DNA of 64,000 nucleotides from Pantoea endophytica. GTDB lineage: Bacteria > Pseudomonadota > Gammaproteobacteria > Enterobacterales > Enterobacteriaceae. Position 1 is the stretch's first letter. Every line of letters starts with the position of its first letter. Shown here piece by piece: positions 22,050 through 30,671 of the stretch. The notes under the pieces were generated by a model, which was given only the letters and a program-made list of their open reading frames with translations, ran no database searches and was not told where the DNA came from. The stretch is from positions 372,001 through 436,000 of the forward strand of contig NZ_PJRT01000009.1 of assembly GCF_002858935.1 (NCBI RefSeq), written 5' to 3'. The position numbers and the translations under genes are program-made.

Positions 22050-22125
22050 GCCCGGATAGCTCAGTCGGTAGAGCAGGGGATTGAAAATCCCCGTGTCCGT
22101 GGTTCGATTCCGCGTCCGGGCACCA
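22050..22125 (+). tRNA. tRNA-Phe (anticodon GAA)
   Basis: The 76-base gene folds into the standard cloverleaf. The acceptor stem GCCCGGA pairs with TCCGGGC, the D-arm contains AGCTCAGTCGGTAGAGC, and the anticodon loop is TTGAAAA with GAA. The T-arm contains GGTTCGATTCC, and the CCA end is encoded. It corresponds to E. coli pheU in position. Conserved synteny ends here. Confidence 0.98.
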
Positions 22126-22133
22126 ACATTCTG

Positions 22134-22159
22134 AAAACCCAGCTTATGGCTGGGTTTTT
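22134..22159 (+). terminator. tRNA-Phe terminator
   Basis: The stem AAAACCCAGC/GCTGGGTTTT with a T-run begins nine bases after the CCA end of tRNA-Phe. Confidence 0.9.
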
Positions 22160-22566
22160 GCTTTTCTGCGTTTGCTCATCTCAGCTACTGCCTCCCTTCC
22201 CTCTATACATGCTGATTATCCAGCATTGATCGATGCCAATATATTTATCTCCAGCTAATACTTTTAATCTATCTCCCCATAATAAAACCCAATAAAATTA
22301 ATTATCAGTGAGTTAAATTCATCCGAAATAATAATTCGTGATCCTGTCTCGGTTAGTCGTAACATCCCCTGCGTAACATCTGCGTAATCGCGTAAGCTTA
22401 ATCACGTGCCAGTAATCATCCGATGATTCAGCTTGTTAGCTGAACACCCTATTCAATGAAGTAATGACTCATCAAAAACAAAAATAAAAATTCTTACTTT
22501 TACATTTAATTATTTACCCAGGAACACAACGCGATTAATTAAATCACTCCCTACAGGAAAATAACC
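22160..22566. other. AT-rich intergenic region after tRNA-Phe
   Basis: About 400 bases with no supported gene. They are clearly richer in A and T than the flanks. No integrase fragment or repeat of the tRNA 3' end was found. The promoter of the RraA-like gene should lie here. An ATA-N9-TAT sequence occurs at 22258-22272 but may be chance in such AT-rich DNA. Confidence 0.5.
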
Positions 22567-23262
22567 ATGAGCGCAGGAAACCGAATCTATTTACGTCGTC
22601 CCGCCGATGCCGAACCGCTGTTGGAAGCTTTTCGCCGGTTACCGGCTGCGGTGGTGGCGGATTGCATGAGCCGTTTGCCCGCCTTGTCGGCCGAGATCAG
22701 CCTGAAAACCGCGCCGCGCCAACCGATCATGTGTGGCCTGGCGGTGACGGTTAAAGCGCGTTCCGGTGACAACCTGATGCTGCACAAAGCGCTGGATATG
22801 GCGGGCCGAAACGATGTGATTATTCTGTCGAACGAGGGCGATCGCAGTCAGTCGCTGATGGGCGAAGTGATGGCGACCTATGCCAGACAGCGTGGTATGG
22901 AAGGCATTGTGCTGGACGGACCGGTCCGCGATATCGAAGGGTTGTCACGCATGGACTTCCCCATCTACGCCGCCGGTCACACGCCGGGCGGCCCGTTCAA
23001 GGATGGTCCGGGCGAGATCAACGTGCCAATTGCCTGCGGTAAAATTCACGTTTCACCGGGCGATATCGTGTTGGGCGATGCGGATGGTGTGATTGTGATT
23101 CCTCGCCAGGATGCAGCACGCATTCTCGAAGCGGCGCAGGCGTATTTAATCGTTGATGAACACAACTTCGAGCTGGCGAAAACCGGCTCACTCGAACGCA
23201 GCTGGCTGGATGAGACGCTACGCACCAAGCAGGTTGAAATCATTGATGATGTGTTTCGTTAG
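22567..23262 (+). CDS. RraA/HMG-aldolase family protein
   Basis: The 231-residue product belongs to the RraA-like family, which includes 4-hydroxy-4-methyl-2-oxoglutarate/oxaloacetate aldolases and the RNase E inhibitor RraA. It shows the conserved segments GEVMATYARQRGMEGIVLDG, PVRDIEGL (the Arg-Asp pair binds substrate and metal in the aldolases) and GDIVLGDADGVIVIPR. It is longer than E. coli RraA (161 residues), which favours a metabolic lyase-type role. It is a single gene beside catabolic genes, downstream of tRNA-Phe. The substrate cannot be read from sequence. Confidence 0.75.
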   Translation: MSAGNRIYLRRPADAEPLLEAFRRLPAAVVADCMSRLPALSAEISLKTAPRQPIMCGLAVTVKARSGDNLMLHKALDMAGRNDVIILSNEGDRSQSLMGEVMATYARQRGMEGIVLDGPVRDIEGLSRMDFPIYAAGHTPGGPFKDGPGEINVPIACGKIHVSPGDIVLGDADGVIVIPRQDAARILEAAQAYLIVDEHNFELAKTGSLERSWLDETLRTKQVEIIDDVFR

Positions 23263-23272
23263 AAACAAAACC

Positions 23273-23388
23273 GCGCGATAAATCGCGCCGCTACCGATGC
23301 GTGCACCTATGTGTAGCGGCGCAATTCATTGCGCGATAAATCGCGCCGCTACGGATGCGTACACCTATTTGTCGCAGCGCAAATTATT
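23273..23388. repeat. two tandem 58-bp palindromic repeats
   Basis: Two adjacent 58-base units (23273-23330 and 23331-23388) agree at roughly 51 of 58 positions. Across the junction GTAGCGGCGC pairs with GCGCCGCTAC. The block fills the gap between two convergent genes and ends within nine bases of the stop of the DMT exporter gene. Confidence 0.8.
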
Positions 23389-23396
23389 GCGCAACG

Positions 23397-24317
23397 CTAA
23401 GGCGTACTGCTCACCATCGCCAGTTTGCGCTGGCGATTCTCACGCCACACCGCAAATATCCCGGCCAGCGCTACAATCGATGCGCCCAGCAAGGTGGTGC
23501 TGCCCGGCAGGCTGTTCAGGAACAGATAACCAATCAGCATCGACCACACCAGCGTGGTGTAATCGAACGGTGCCAGCAGTGACGCATCGGCGTAACGCAG
23601 GCTCAGCGTCACCAGAATCTGCGCCAGACCCCCAAACAGGCCGCAGCCCACCAGCAACAGCAGCTGTATCGCGCTGGGTTTGCTCCAGCCAAACAGCGCC
23701 GTCGCCAGGCCAATTACGGTAGTCATCAGTGAGAAATAGAACACGATCGCGCCCGGCTTCTCGATGCCGTTGAGGAAGCGAATTTGCACGTTAGAGGTCG
23801 CAGAGCACAGCGCCGCCAGCAACGCACATGCCACACCAATACTCGTCGTCGCGTTGCTGGGCCCATGGGAAAACAGCGCGCCGCTGGTGCTCAGGCTGGA
23901 AGAGAGCATGATCAAAATGCCGGACAATCCCACCACCACCGCGACCCAACGCGAAACCCGCACCCGCTCTTTCAACAACATCGCCGCCAGGATTACGGTA
24001 AACAGCGGCGCCGCATAGCTCAGCGCGGTGGCATCGGCCAGCGAAATATAGACCAGCGCCAAATAGTTAAAATACATGCCGCCAGTGCCGGAGAAGCCAC
24101 GAATAAAGTGACCAGACAGGTTACGCGTCTTGAGATTGTCCAGCACGTTGCCCTGCATTTTCAGCCAAATCAGCAGCGGCAACAGCGCGATAAAACTGCG
24201 GAAAAAAATCACTTCGCCGGTGGGAATGGCGCCGTTCAGCCCCTTCACACACGCCAGCATCAAGGTGGCGCACAGCGCGGCCAGTATCTTCAGTAACACG
24301 CCTAATCGGGCATTCAT
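23397..24317 (-). CDS. DMT-superfamily (EamA) transporter
   Basis: The 306-residue product has about ten hydrophobic segments arranged as two EamA halves, which is typical of drug/metabolite exporters and permeases. The first half contains ALSYAAPLFTVILAAMLLKERV, the family's helix 3-4 region. The second contains a similar TTLVWSMLIGYLFLNSLPGSTTLLGASIVALAG. Charged loops and a short cytoplasmic tail complete it. It is transcribed convergently with the RraA-like gene and divergently from the amino-acid binding protein gene. The substrate is unknown. Confidence 0.8.
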   Translation of the reverse strand: MNARLGVLLKILAALCATLMLACVKGLNGAIPTGEVIFFRSFIALLPLLIWLKMQGNVLDNLKTRNLSGHFIRGFSGTGGMYFNYLALVYISLADATALSYAAPLFTVILAAMLLKERVRVSRWVAVVVGLSGILIMLSSSLSTSGALFSHGPSNATTSIGVACALLAALCSATSNVQIRFLNGIEKPGAIVFYFSLMTTVIGLATALFGWSKPSAIQLLLLVGCGLFGGLAQILVTLSLRYADASLLAPFDYTTLVWSMLIGYLFLNSLPGSTTLLGASIVALAGIFAVWRENRQRKLAMVSSTP

Positions 24318-24426
24318 GCTTTTTCACTTCTCTCTACCACATGCAATCGGCGGGACTGCCGAGAGGACTTGCAATCAGCCTGGCGAGAAAAGTGTGCGCT
24401 GGATAACACTTTTTTGCTCTGCCCGA

Positions 24427-24441
24427 ATAGAAAGAACTTAT
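24427..24441 (+). promoter_or_regulatory. ATA-N9-TAT site before the 5-oxoproline operon
   Basis: The sequence ATAGAAAGAACTTAT fits the ATA-N9-TAT pattern reported for Nac binding. It lies about 150 bases upstream of the solute-binding protein start. Related sites with CTTAT right arms occur at 30559 and 31108. Confidence 0.4.
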
Positions 24442-24587
24442 GCGCCGCTTAGCCATATTTTTTTGCTATTGCACGACAGGGTTTCCCTCTTTTTCGCCTG
24501 AAAACAAAGCCGATATAGTCCAGAAAAGCGAGAACGCAGGCGCTCCGTCCCGGTGACGCCGTGGTATTCATCATTGAGGAAGTTCAC

Positions 24588-25427
24588 ATGACCATGAAAA
24601 GACTTACCACCATCGGGCTGGCACTGCTGCCGCTGCTGGCTATTTCGGCTGCGCATGCCGACATGATGGCCAACATCAAATCCAGCGGCGAGCTAAAGTG
24701 CGCGGTCTATTCGGACGTGCCGCCCTTCTCTTCTCCGGATCCGAAAACACGTCAGCTGGCGGGCATGGATATCGATCTGTGTAACGCGCTGGCGAAGCAG
24801 ATGAACGTCAAACTGACGCTGGTGCCCACCTCGGTGGAAGCGCGTATTGCGGTGATTGCTACCGGCCGCGCCGACGTACTGATCGCCAATCTGGCCTACA
24901 CCAAAACCCGCGGCAACCAGATTCAATTCAGCGATCCCTATTACGTCGCCAAGGAGATGCTGCTGGTCAAAGCACCGCTGGCCGACAAGCCGCTGAGCTA
25001 TTTCAAGGGCAAACGCATCAGCGCCACCAAAGGCACCACTTCTGAGCAATCAATCCATATCCAAGGCGGCAAAGCGGTGACCTTCCAGGATTCAGCCTCC
25101 GCGTTCCTCGCGCTGGAGCAGAACAAATCGGTGGGCTTCGTCACCAACACCATGACCGGCATCAAAACCATTTCGCAGGCAAAAAAAGACGGCATCAATC
25201 TGGCGATGATCAAAGAACCGATGGCGCTGGAGCCGATTGGTGTCGGCATGAAGCGTGATGAACCGGCGCTGCTGGCCAGCGTCAACAGCAGCCTGAAGGC
25301 GATGGACGATGACGGCACCATCGACAAAATCTGGGATACGTGGATTGGGCCCAACACCGAATACAAAATGGTGCGCGAAGAGCGCGTACAGCCGCTCTCC
25401 AGTCTGAAATTTGAACCGCTGGAATAA
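24588..25427 (+). CDS. polar amino-acid ABC transporter, periplasmic binding protein
   Basis: The 279-residue product has a signal peptide (about 1-22, ISAAHA/DMM). Its type II periplasmic binding fold of the SBP_bac_3 family shows LKCAVYSDVPPFSSPDPKTRQLAGMDIDLCNALA near the start, RIAVIATGRADVLIAN, and a later SATKGTTSEQ segment. ATG 24588 was chosen because GAGGAA precedes it and the signal peptide then begins directly. The pxpB start follows after two bases, so it is cotranscribed with the 5-oxoprolinase genes. 5-oxoproline or glutamate-like ligands are therefore likely. Matching permease and ATPase genes lie 6.5 kb downstream. Confidence 0.88.
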   Translation: MTMKRLTTIGLALLPLLAISAAHADMMANIKSSGELKCAVYSDVPPFSSPDPKTRQLAGMDIDLCNALAKQMNVKLTLVPTSVEARIAVIATGRADVLIANLAYTKTRGNQIQFSDPYYVAKEMLLVKAPLADKPLSYFKGKRISATKGTTSEQSIHIQGGKAVTFQDSASAFLALEQNKSVGFVTNTMTGIKTISQAKKDGINLAMIKEPMALEPIGVGMKRDEPALLASVNSSLKAMDDDGTIDKIWDTWIGPNTEYKMVREERVQPLSSLKFEPLE

Positions 25428-25429
25428 CC

Positions 25430-26140
25430 ATGCCCGTGAAGTCGCACTCTGCTCTCCAGCCTGCCAGCGTTCCCGCGCTGGCTTGCTCCTCTGCTATCAA
25501 GCTCTCCACCATCGGCGCACGCGCGTGGCTGGTGGAAGCGCCAGGCGGTTTCGATCTCCCGGCGCAGCGCCGCATCTGGTCGCTGGCGCGCCTGCTGCAT
25601 GCCGATGAAGCGATTGAAGCGCTGATCCCCGGCGTCACCAATCTGCTGGTACTGTTCCGCCATATTCCAGCTGATGAAATCGCCGTGCGTATGCAGCTGC
25701 ATGCCGCATGGGATCAGGCGCAGGCGATCAGTCCGCAGGGCAAACTGATTGAAATTCCGGTGCATTACGGCGGTGAACACGCCACCGATCTCGAGGCGGT
25801 GTGCCGCCATACCGGTTTGAGCCCACGCGAGGTGGTGCGTCTGCACCATCAAAGCGAATACACGGTGTTTGCATTGGGCAGCGCGCCGGGCTTCGGTTAT
25901 CTGCACGGTCTCGATCCGCTGCTGGCGACACCGCGCAAGAAAGTGCCGTCGCTTAGCATGTTGAAAGGAACCGTCACCATCGGTGGCGCGCAAGCGGGCG
26001 TTTCGGCGCTGACCGGCCCGAACGGCTGGAACGCGATTGGTTTTGCCGAGCTGGCGGTGTTTGACCCGCTGGCCGCATCGCCCGCGCTGATGGCACCGGG
26101 CGATCGCATCCGTTTTCTGCCGCAGAGGATTGAGCTGTGA
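25430..26140 (+). CDS. pxpB: 5-oxoprolinase subunit PxpB (KipI family)
   Basis: PxpB works with PxpA and PxpC to hydrolyse 5-oxoproline (pyroglutamate) to glutamate with ATP. The 236-residue product carries the KipI/allophanate-hydrolase subunit 1 fold, including IPVHYGGEHATDLEAVC, HHQSEYTVFALGSAPGFGYLHGLDP and VTIGGAQAGVSALTGPNGWNAIG. An N-terminal extension of about 20 residues precedes the first family block. The gene overlaps pxpC by four bases, which implies translational coupling. Confidence 0.92.
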   Translation: MPVKSHSALQPASVPALACSSAIKLSTIGARAWLVEAPGGFDLPAQRRIWSLARLLHADEAIEALIPGVTNLLVLFRHIPADEIAVRMQLHAAWDQAQAISPQGKLIEIPVHYGGEHATDLEAVCRHTGLSPREVVRLHHQSEYTVFALGSAPGFGYLHGLDPLLATPRKKVPSLSMLKGTVTIGGAQAGVSALTGPNGWNAIGFAELAVFDPLAASPALMAPGDRIRFLPQRIEL

Positions 26141-27123
26141 TTGAGATCGAACAGAGCGGTGCGCTCAACACGGTGCAGGATTTAGGTCGCTTCAACTATC
26201 GCCACATCGGTGTATCGGTGAGCGGTGCGATGGATCCGCTGGCGCTGCGTGCCGGTAATTTACTCCTCGGCAACGACGAAAATGCGGCGGCAATTGAAGT
26301 GCAGCTGTTCCCGTTCCGCGTGCGATTTTTGCAAAACAGCAGCATCGCGGTGACCGGCGCGGATTGCCGCGCCACGCTGGATGGCACGCCGCTGCCGCCG
26401 TGGTGGGGCTGCAGCGTGCGGGCCGGGCAAGTGCTGGAGCTGCGTTACCCGCGCAGCGGCGCGCGTGGCTATCTGTGTGTTGCTGGCGGCATTGATGTGC
26501 CGCTGGTGCTTGGCTCGCGCAGTACCGCGCTGCGCGGTGGCTTCGGCGGCGTTGAAGGACGTCCGCTGCAGCGTGGCGATCGGCTGGCACTCGGCGAAAA
26601 TCGCGGCCCGGCACTTCCGCGCAGCGGCATCGGTATTGAACCGCCAGACAGCGCATTACACGCCAGTTTTCCCCGCAACAGCGCCGGAGACATTCAGCTG
26701 CGCGCCATTCCCTCCGGCGAATACCCACTGTTTGCCGCCGATGCCGCGCGCTTCTGGCAGCAATCCTGGCAGGTATCAAATCAAAGCAATCGCACCGGCT
26801 ATCGGCTATCAGGCGATCCTATCTTCCCGTCAGAAACCGTTGAGATGCGATCGTACGGGCTGATCCCCGGCATTGTGCAGGTGCCGCCGGGTGGTGAACC
26901 GATCATCCAGCTAAGCGATGCCAATACCGCCGGCGGTTATCCGAAGATCGCTGGCGTGATCGAGCAGGATCTGTGGCGGCTTGGGCAAGTGCTGCCGGGC
27001 CAATCGATCCAGCTGATCCACAGCGATGTGCATGAAGCGATCGCCATCGAACAGGAAGTGGCGCGCTGGCTGAGCCGTTTGCGCTTCAGCTGCCAGCCAC
27101 TGCGTAAAGCGCTTACCGTTTAA
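26137..27123 (+). CDS. pxpC: 5-oxoprolinase subunit PxpC (KipA family)
   Basis: PxpC is the KipA/allophanate-hydrolase subunit 2 partner of PxpB. The 328-residue product begins with GALNTVQDLGRFNYRHIGVSVSGAMD and contains GARGYLCVAGGIDVPLVLGSRST, RTGYRLSG and QLSDANTAGGYPKIAGVI, all typical of the family. It starts inside the last codons of pxpB and ends 20 bases before pxpA. The three subunit genes are complete and in the order B-C-A. Confidence 0.93.
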   Translation: MIEIEQSGALNTVQDLGRFNYRHIGVSVSGAMDPLALRAGNLLLGNDENAAAIEVQLFPFRVRFLQNSSIAVTGADCRATLDGTPLPPWWGCSVRAGQVLELRYPRSGARGYLCVAGGIDVPLVLGSRSTALRGGFGGVEGRPLQRGDRLALGENRGPALPRSGIGIEPPDSALHASFPRNSAGDIQLRAIPSGEYPLFAADAARFWQQSWQVSNQSNRTGYRLSGDPIFPSETVEMRSYGLIPGIVQVPPGGEPIIQLSDANTAGGYPKIAGVIEQDLWRLGQVLPGQSIQLIHSDVHEAIAIEQEVARWLSRLRFSCQPLRKALTV

Positions 27124-27143
27124 TCCGCACAAGGAAACCAGAC

Positions 27144-27917
27144 ATGAAGATTGATGTGAATTCCGATATGGGCGAAGGCTTCGGCATTTACCAGCTGTGC
27201 GATGACGCCGCACTAATGAAAGTGGTGTCATCCGCCAATATCGCCTGCGGTTTCCACGCTGGCGATCCGGCGATCATGACCAACATGGTGCGGCTGGCGA
27301 AGGCACATGGCGTGGGCATTGGCGCGCATCCCGGCTTGCCGGATCGTCAGGGTTTTGGCCGCCGCGAACTGCCGTTTAGCGCCGAAGAGATTTGTCAGCA
27401 GGTGGCCTATCAGCTCGGCGCGCTGACGGCGATTGCCCGCGCGGAAGGCACCCACGTTTCCCACTTCAGTTTCCACGCCGCGATGGGCAACATCGTCAAC
27501 CGCGATGCCGCCCTGGCGCAACAGGTGATGGAGTTAGTGGCGCGCATTAATAACGATCTGATCATCTTCGCCCAGCCCGATACGATCATTGAAGTCGCGG
27601 CGCAGGCGGCTGGCCTGAAAACGCTGACGCTGTTTCTGGCTGACCGCGCCTATGACGCGCGAGGCCGTCTGGTGCCGCGCGGCATTGCCGGTGCGGTGAT
27701 CAACGAGGAAAGCGCGCTGCGCGCCCGCGTGCGCCAGTTTTTGCAGCACGGCACGGTGACGACGATTGAGGGTGAAGAGATTGCGGTGCGTGCGCGCTCG
27801 ATTCTGGTTCACAGCGACACGCCAGGCTCCCTGGCGCTCGCCACCATTGTGCGCAGCGAAATCGAAGCCAGCGGCCATCAGGTAGCCCCGGCGGCGGAAG
27901 TTCTACAATCCAGGTAA
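27144..27917 (+). CDS. pxpA: 5-oxoprolinase subunit PxpA (LamB/YcsF family)
   Basis: PxpA is the third subunit of the prokaryotic 5-oxoprolinase. The 257-residue product has the LamB/YcsF signature VNSDMGEGFGIYQLCDD and continues with IACGFHAGDPAIM, GAHPGLPDRQGFGRRELPF and a C-terminal ILVHSDTPGS. The RBS AAGGAAACC precedes the ATG. It closes the operon that begins with the binding protein gene. A hairpin follows, then the convergent aminotransferase gene. Confidence 0.94.
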   Translation: MKIDVNSDMGEGFGIYQLCDDAALMKVVSSANIACGFHAGDPAIMTNMVRLAKAHGVGIGAHPGLPDRQGFGRRELPFSAEEICQQVAYQLGALTAIARAEGTHVSHFSFHAAMGNIVNRDAALAQQVMELVARINNDLIIFAQPDTIIEVAAQAAGLKTLTLFLADRAYDARGRLVPRGIAGAVINEESALRARVRQFLQHGTVTTIEGEEIAVRARSILVHSDTPGSLALATIVRSEIEASGHQVAPAAEVLQSR

Positions 27918-27922
27918 AAAAC

Positions 27923-27946
27923 CAAGTCGCCTTTTTTGGCGACCTG
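27923..27946. terminator. hairpin between pxpA and the aminotransferase gene
   Basis: The stem GTCGCC/GGCGAC encloses six T residues and extends through CCA/TGG. It lies between two convergent stop codons. Similar GGTCGCC/GGCGACC hairpins occur at 52065 and 54739. Confidence 0.6.
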
Positions 27947-27950
27947 GACA

Positions 27951-29153
27951 TTAAACACATCCACCACAAAACGCCGCAATGCGATCGCATCCCGTCTCTA
28001 ACCGCTCCATGCTCGTGGCATACGACAAGCGGATAAACGGACTCATGCCGTACGCCGCGCCCTGCACCGTCACCACGTGCTGCTCCTCAATCAGCGCCAG
28101 CACAAAATCGGCATCATTGGAGATCAATCTGCCACCGGCGCTGGTTTTGCCGATGTAGCCCGCGATATTCACAAACAGATAAAATGCGCCCTGCGGTTTG
28201 TGACAGCGCAGGCCATCAATCGACGTCAGGCGATCCAGTACATAATCACGGCGCTGGCGATAGATGCGCGCGCGCTCCTGCAGCAGATCCTGCGGGCCTT
28301 CCAGCACCGCTACCGCCGCGGCCTGCGTTAAGGTGCAGACGCCGCCGCTGTTCTGGGTATTCACGTTGCTCATCGCTTTGATCAACGGCGCCGGGCCGCC
28401 GCAGAAACCCAATCGCCAGCCGGTCATGGACCAGGCTTTCGACACGCCGTTCACCGTCAGCACGCGGTCAACCAGGCGCGGCTCAACCTGCGCCAGCGTG
28501 TAAAAATGCACATCGTCATAAATCAGGTGTTCATAGATATCGTCGGTCATGATCCACACCTGCGGATGGCGCAGCAGCACCTCGCCCAGCGCGTGCAGCT
28601 CCGCTTGGCTCGCCACCGAACCGGTGGGATTGCTCGGGTAGTTGAGCAACAACCATTTGGTTTTGTCGGTAATGGCGGCGTCTAAATCGGCCGGCAGCGG
28701 TTTGAAGCCGTTCTCCTGCGTGCAGGGTAGCGCCACCGGCACGCCACCAGCGAATCTGACGATATCGGCATAGCTGATCCACGACGGCGTCGGGATCACC
28801 ACTTCATCGCCCGGATTGATGGTCGCGAGGATCGCGTTAAAAATGATCTGCTTAGCGCCGCCAGCGGTGAGGATCTGGCTGACGTCGTAATCGAGCTGAT
28901 TATCGCGTTTGAACTTCAGCTGGATCGCTTTGCGCAGCGCCGGCGTGCCGTCGGTGGGCGGATAGCGCGTATCCCCGGCGCGCGCAGCGGCATAAGCGGC
29001 TTCAATCGCGTGAGGTGGCGTGGGGAAATCGGGTTCACCGGTAGAAAGCGCCACCACATCAATGCCCTGCGCCGCGAGATCGCGGGCCTTTTGGGTCATG
29101 GCAACGGAGGCAGAAACGGTCACATTCTTTAATCGATCGGCTATCTCGGGCAT
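27951..29153 (-). CDS. class I/II pyridoxal-phosphate aminotransferase
   Basis: The 400-residue product is a fold-type I aminotransferase of the AspB/aromatic group. Landmarks are LSTGEPDFPTPPH, the AGGAKQIIFNAI segment, LLLNYPSNPTGS, TDDIYEHLIYDD and the PLP lysine in NGVSKAWSMTGWRLGF. The C-terminal substrate-carboxylate arginine is likely the one in SPFIRLSY. It stands alone on the minus strand between pxpA and the Nac-like regulator gene. It could move the amino group of glutamate released from 5-oxoproline to another keto acid, which is inference from context. Confidence 0.85.
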   Translation of the reverse strand: MPEIADRLKNVTVSASVAMTQKARDLAAQGIDVVALSTGEPDFPTPPHAIEAAYAAARAGDTRYPPTDGTPALRKAIQLKFKRDNQLDYDVSQILTAGGAKQIIFNAILATINPGDEVVIPTPSWISYADIVRFAGGVPVALPCTQENGFKPLPADLDAAITDKTKWLLLNYPSNPTGSVASQAELHALGEVLLRHPQVWIMTDDIYEHLIYDDVHFYTLAQVEPRLVDRVLTVNGVSKAWSMTGWRLGFCGGPAPLIKAMSNVNTQNSGGVCTLTQAAAVAVLEGPQDLLQERARIYRQRRDYVLDRLTSIDGLRCHKPQGAFYLFVNIAGYIGKTSAGGRLISNDADFVLALIEEQHVVTVQGAAYGMSPFIRLSYATSMERLETGCDRIAAFCGGCV

Positions 29154-29254
29154 GGGTTAATCCTGGCTCAGTGTCAGCATGAACGGTTTGCAGCAAGCTG
29201 CAAACACGACGTTTACCAGAGGATAGGTTTTTGCCCGAAGCGGCGGTTAATAGT

Positions 29255-29282
29255 GCTTTGTTGTGGTGATATAACACAAAGC
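29255..29282. promoter_or_regulatory. inverted repeat in the aminotransferase upstream region
   Basis: GCTTTGT at 29255-29261 pairs with ACAAAGC at 29276-29282 around a 14-base spacer. It lies about 100 bases upstream of the aminotransferase start. It could be an operator. Apart from the sites listed separately, nothing else was recognised in the 485-base gap 29154-29638. Confidence 0.3.
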
Positions 29283-29460
29283 GATGACTGAACCGACCGC
29301 ACACTTTCGGCATAAAGGTGGCGAGCCTGATGTGGAAATGCGCGGCAGGTCACGCGCCAGCGCCTGACGCAATGTTAATAGAGTGTTACTTTGAGTGCCG
29401 GTTAACAGCGCGCAACGTCGGTTTACTCACTCCCATCATCGCCAAATCTAATGAGTGAAT

Positions 29461-29477
29461 CGCACCATACCAGTGCA
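29461..29477 (+). promoter_or_regulatory. NtrC-type enhancer site
   Basis: CGCACCATACCAGTGCA matches the NtrC consensus TGCACC-N5-GGTGCA at 10 of its 12 defined bases. It lies about 120 bases upstream of the sigma-54 promoter, a normal enhancer distance. Confidence 0.65.
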
Positions 29478-29585
29478 AAGTTCGCTGTTTTACCCTCGCC
29501 GTCTCGGCAACTGTCCAACTCAGCACCTGCCGTAGGAGGCACTGTGGCTCTACCCTCCTGTCTGAGTTCATTCGCGAAAGCTTAT

Positions 29586-29602
29586 TTGGCATCAACTTTG
29601 CT
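29586..29602 (+). promoter_or_regulatory. sigma-54 promoter of the Nac-like gene
   Basis: TTGGCATCAACTTTGCT contains the -24 element TGGCAT and the -12 element TTGCT separated by five bases, matching TGGCAC-N5-TTGCW with one change. The predicted start is close to 29614, about 25 bases before the ATG. Confidence 0.75.
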
Positions 29603-29638
29603 TGATACCCGCTATGCGTTCTGTTGGAGGAAGCGTTC

Positions 29639-30562
29639 ATGAATCTTCGTCGCCTGAAGTACTTTGTTAAAATTGTTGATGTGGGCAGCCTGACCCAGGC
29701 CGCCGATATTTTGCATATTGCCCAGCCCGCGCTGAGCCAGCAGCTGGCTACGCTGGAAGGGGAAGTGAATCAGCAACTGCTCATTCGTACCAAGCGCGGC
29801 GTGACGCCGACCGAAGCCGGGAAAACCCTCTATTCCCACGCGCAAGCGATTTTACGCCAGTGCGAGCAGGCACAAAGCGCCATCGAGCTGGTCGGCGCGT
29901 CACTGAGCGGCAGCGTCTCAGTGGGCTTAGCGCCGGGCACCGCGGCACAAAACCTCGCATTACCGCTGATGATGGAAGTGCAGCAGCAACATCCCGGCAT
30001 CGTGCTCTACTTCAATGAGAACTTCGGCACCACGCTGAGCGAACTGATCATGAATGGTCGCATGGATATGGCGGTAATTTACGATCACCGCACCATTCAC
30101 GGTCTGCGCTTTATGCCGCTGATGAAAGAGGATCTCTACTTCGTCTGTCCGTTCAGCCTCGCGCAACCGGTGAAAGAGATCCCGCTGGCGCAGGTGGCGC
30201 AATACGATCTGTTCCTGCCGCGCGTCTACAACATCATGCGCAAAGTGCTCGACGATGCCTTCGTACACAACAATCTGCAGTACCGCGTGAAATGCGAGAT
30301 CGAGTCGCAAACCACGCTGAATGCCGCCCTGAGCGCCGGTCTCGGCACCACCATCATGCCGGAATCCGCCGCGCGCGCGATGCTGAAAAGCGGCGATGCG
30401 TGGATGGCGAAGATCGTCGATCCGGATGTGCAGGTGTCGCTGTCGTTCTGCATGTCGGATCACTTGCCGCTGTCACAGCCGGCTGAAGCGGTGAAATCGA
30501 TCCTGCTGTCGCTGATGTCGCGCCGCAACGTTGAGAATCATCCTTTGACGTTGGTGGGATAA
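29639..30562 (+). CDS. Nac-like LysR-type nitrogen regulator
   Basis: The 307-residue LysR-type regulator begins MNLRRLKYFVKIVDVGSLTQ and continues AADILHIAQPALSQQLATLEGE, very close to E. coli Nac, the nitrogen assimilation control protein. The N-terminal winged helix (1-60) is followed by a LysR substrate-binding domain. Nac activates or represses nitrogen-use genes and is made from a sigma-54 promoter activated by NtrC; both a sigma-54 promoter and an NtrC-like site lie upstream here. ATG 29639 was chosen because GGAGGAAGC precedes it. It may be the species' nac itself or a paralogue dedicated to the neighbouring 5-oxoproline genes. Confidence 0.85.
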   Translation: MNLRRLKYFVKIVDVGSLTQAADILHIAQPALSQQLATLEGEVNQQLLIRTKRGVTPTEAGKTLYSHAQAILRQCEQAQSAIELVGASLSGSVSVGLAPGTAAQNLALPLMMEVQQQHPGIVLYFNENFGTTLSELIMNGRMDMAVIYDHRTIHGLRFMPLMKEDLYFVCPFSLAQPVKEIPLAQVAQYDLFLPRVYNIMRKVLDDAFVHNNLQYRVKCEIESQTTLNAALSAGLGTTIMPESAARAMLKSGDAWMAKIVDPDVQVSLSFCMSDHLPLSQPAEAVKSILLSLMSRRNVENHPLTLVG

Positions 30563-30573
30563 GTCCCGCTTAT
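30559..30573 (+). promoter_or_regulatory. ATA-N9-TAT site (ATAAG-N5-CTTAT)
   Basis: ATAAGTCCCGCTTAT is an inverted repeat with five-base arms and fits ATA-N9-TAT. It overlaps the stop codon of the Nac-like gene. With the following TTGCC... it matches the copy at 31108 in 16 of 19 bases. Confidence 0.5.
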
Positions 30574-30671
30574 TGCCGCAAAGCGAAACCCTCTTACTGC
30601 CCGTATTTCGAACGCGCTAGATTACGATTTTGCCCGCTCAGGCGGGCGTGTTTCGCTTTGACGGGAATTCC

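Noticed and set aside
24388..24415. Possible sigma-54 promoter before the pxp operon
   Set aside because: The GG and GC dinucleotides are 13 bases apart instead of 10, so the -24/-12 spacing is wrong.
24998..25993. A 331-codon frame opposite the binding protein and pxpB
   Set aside because: It spans two well-supported genes in antisense and matches no family pattern.
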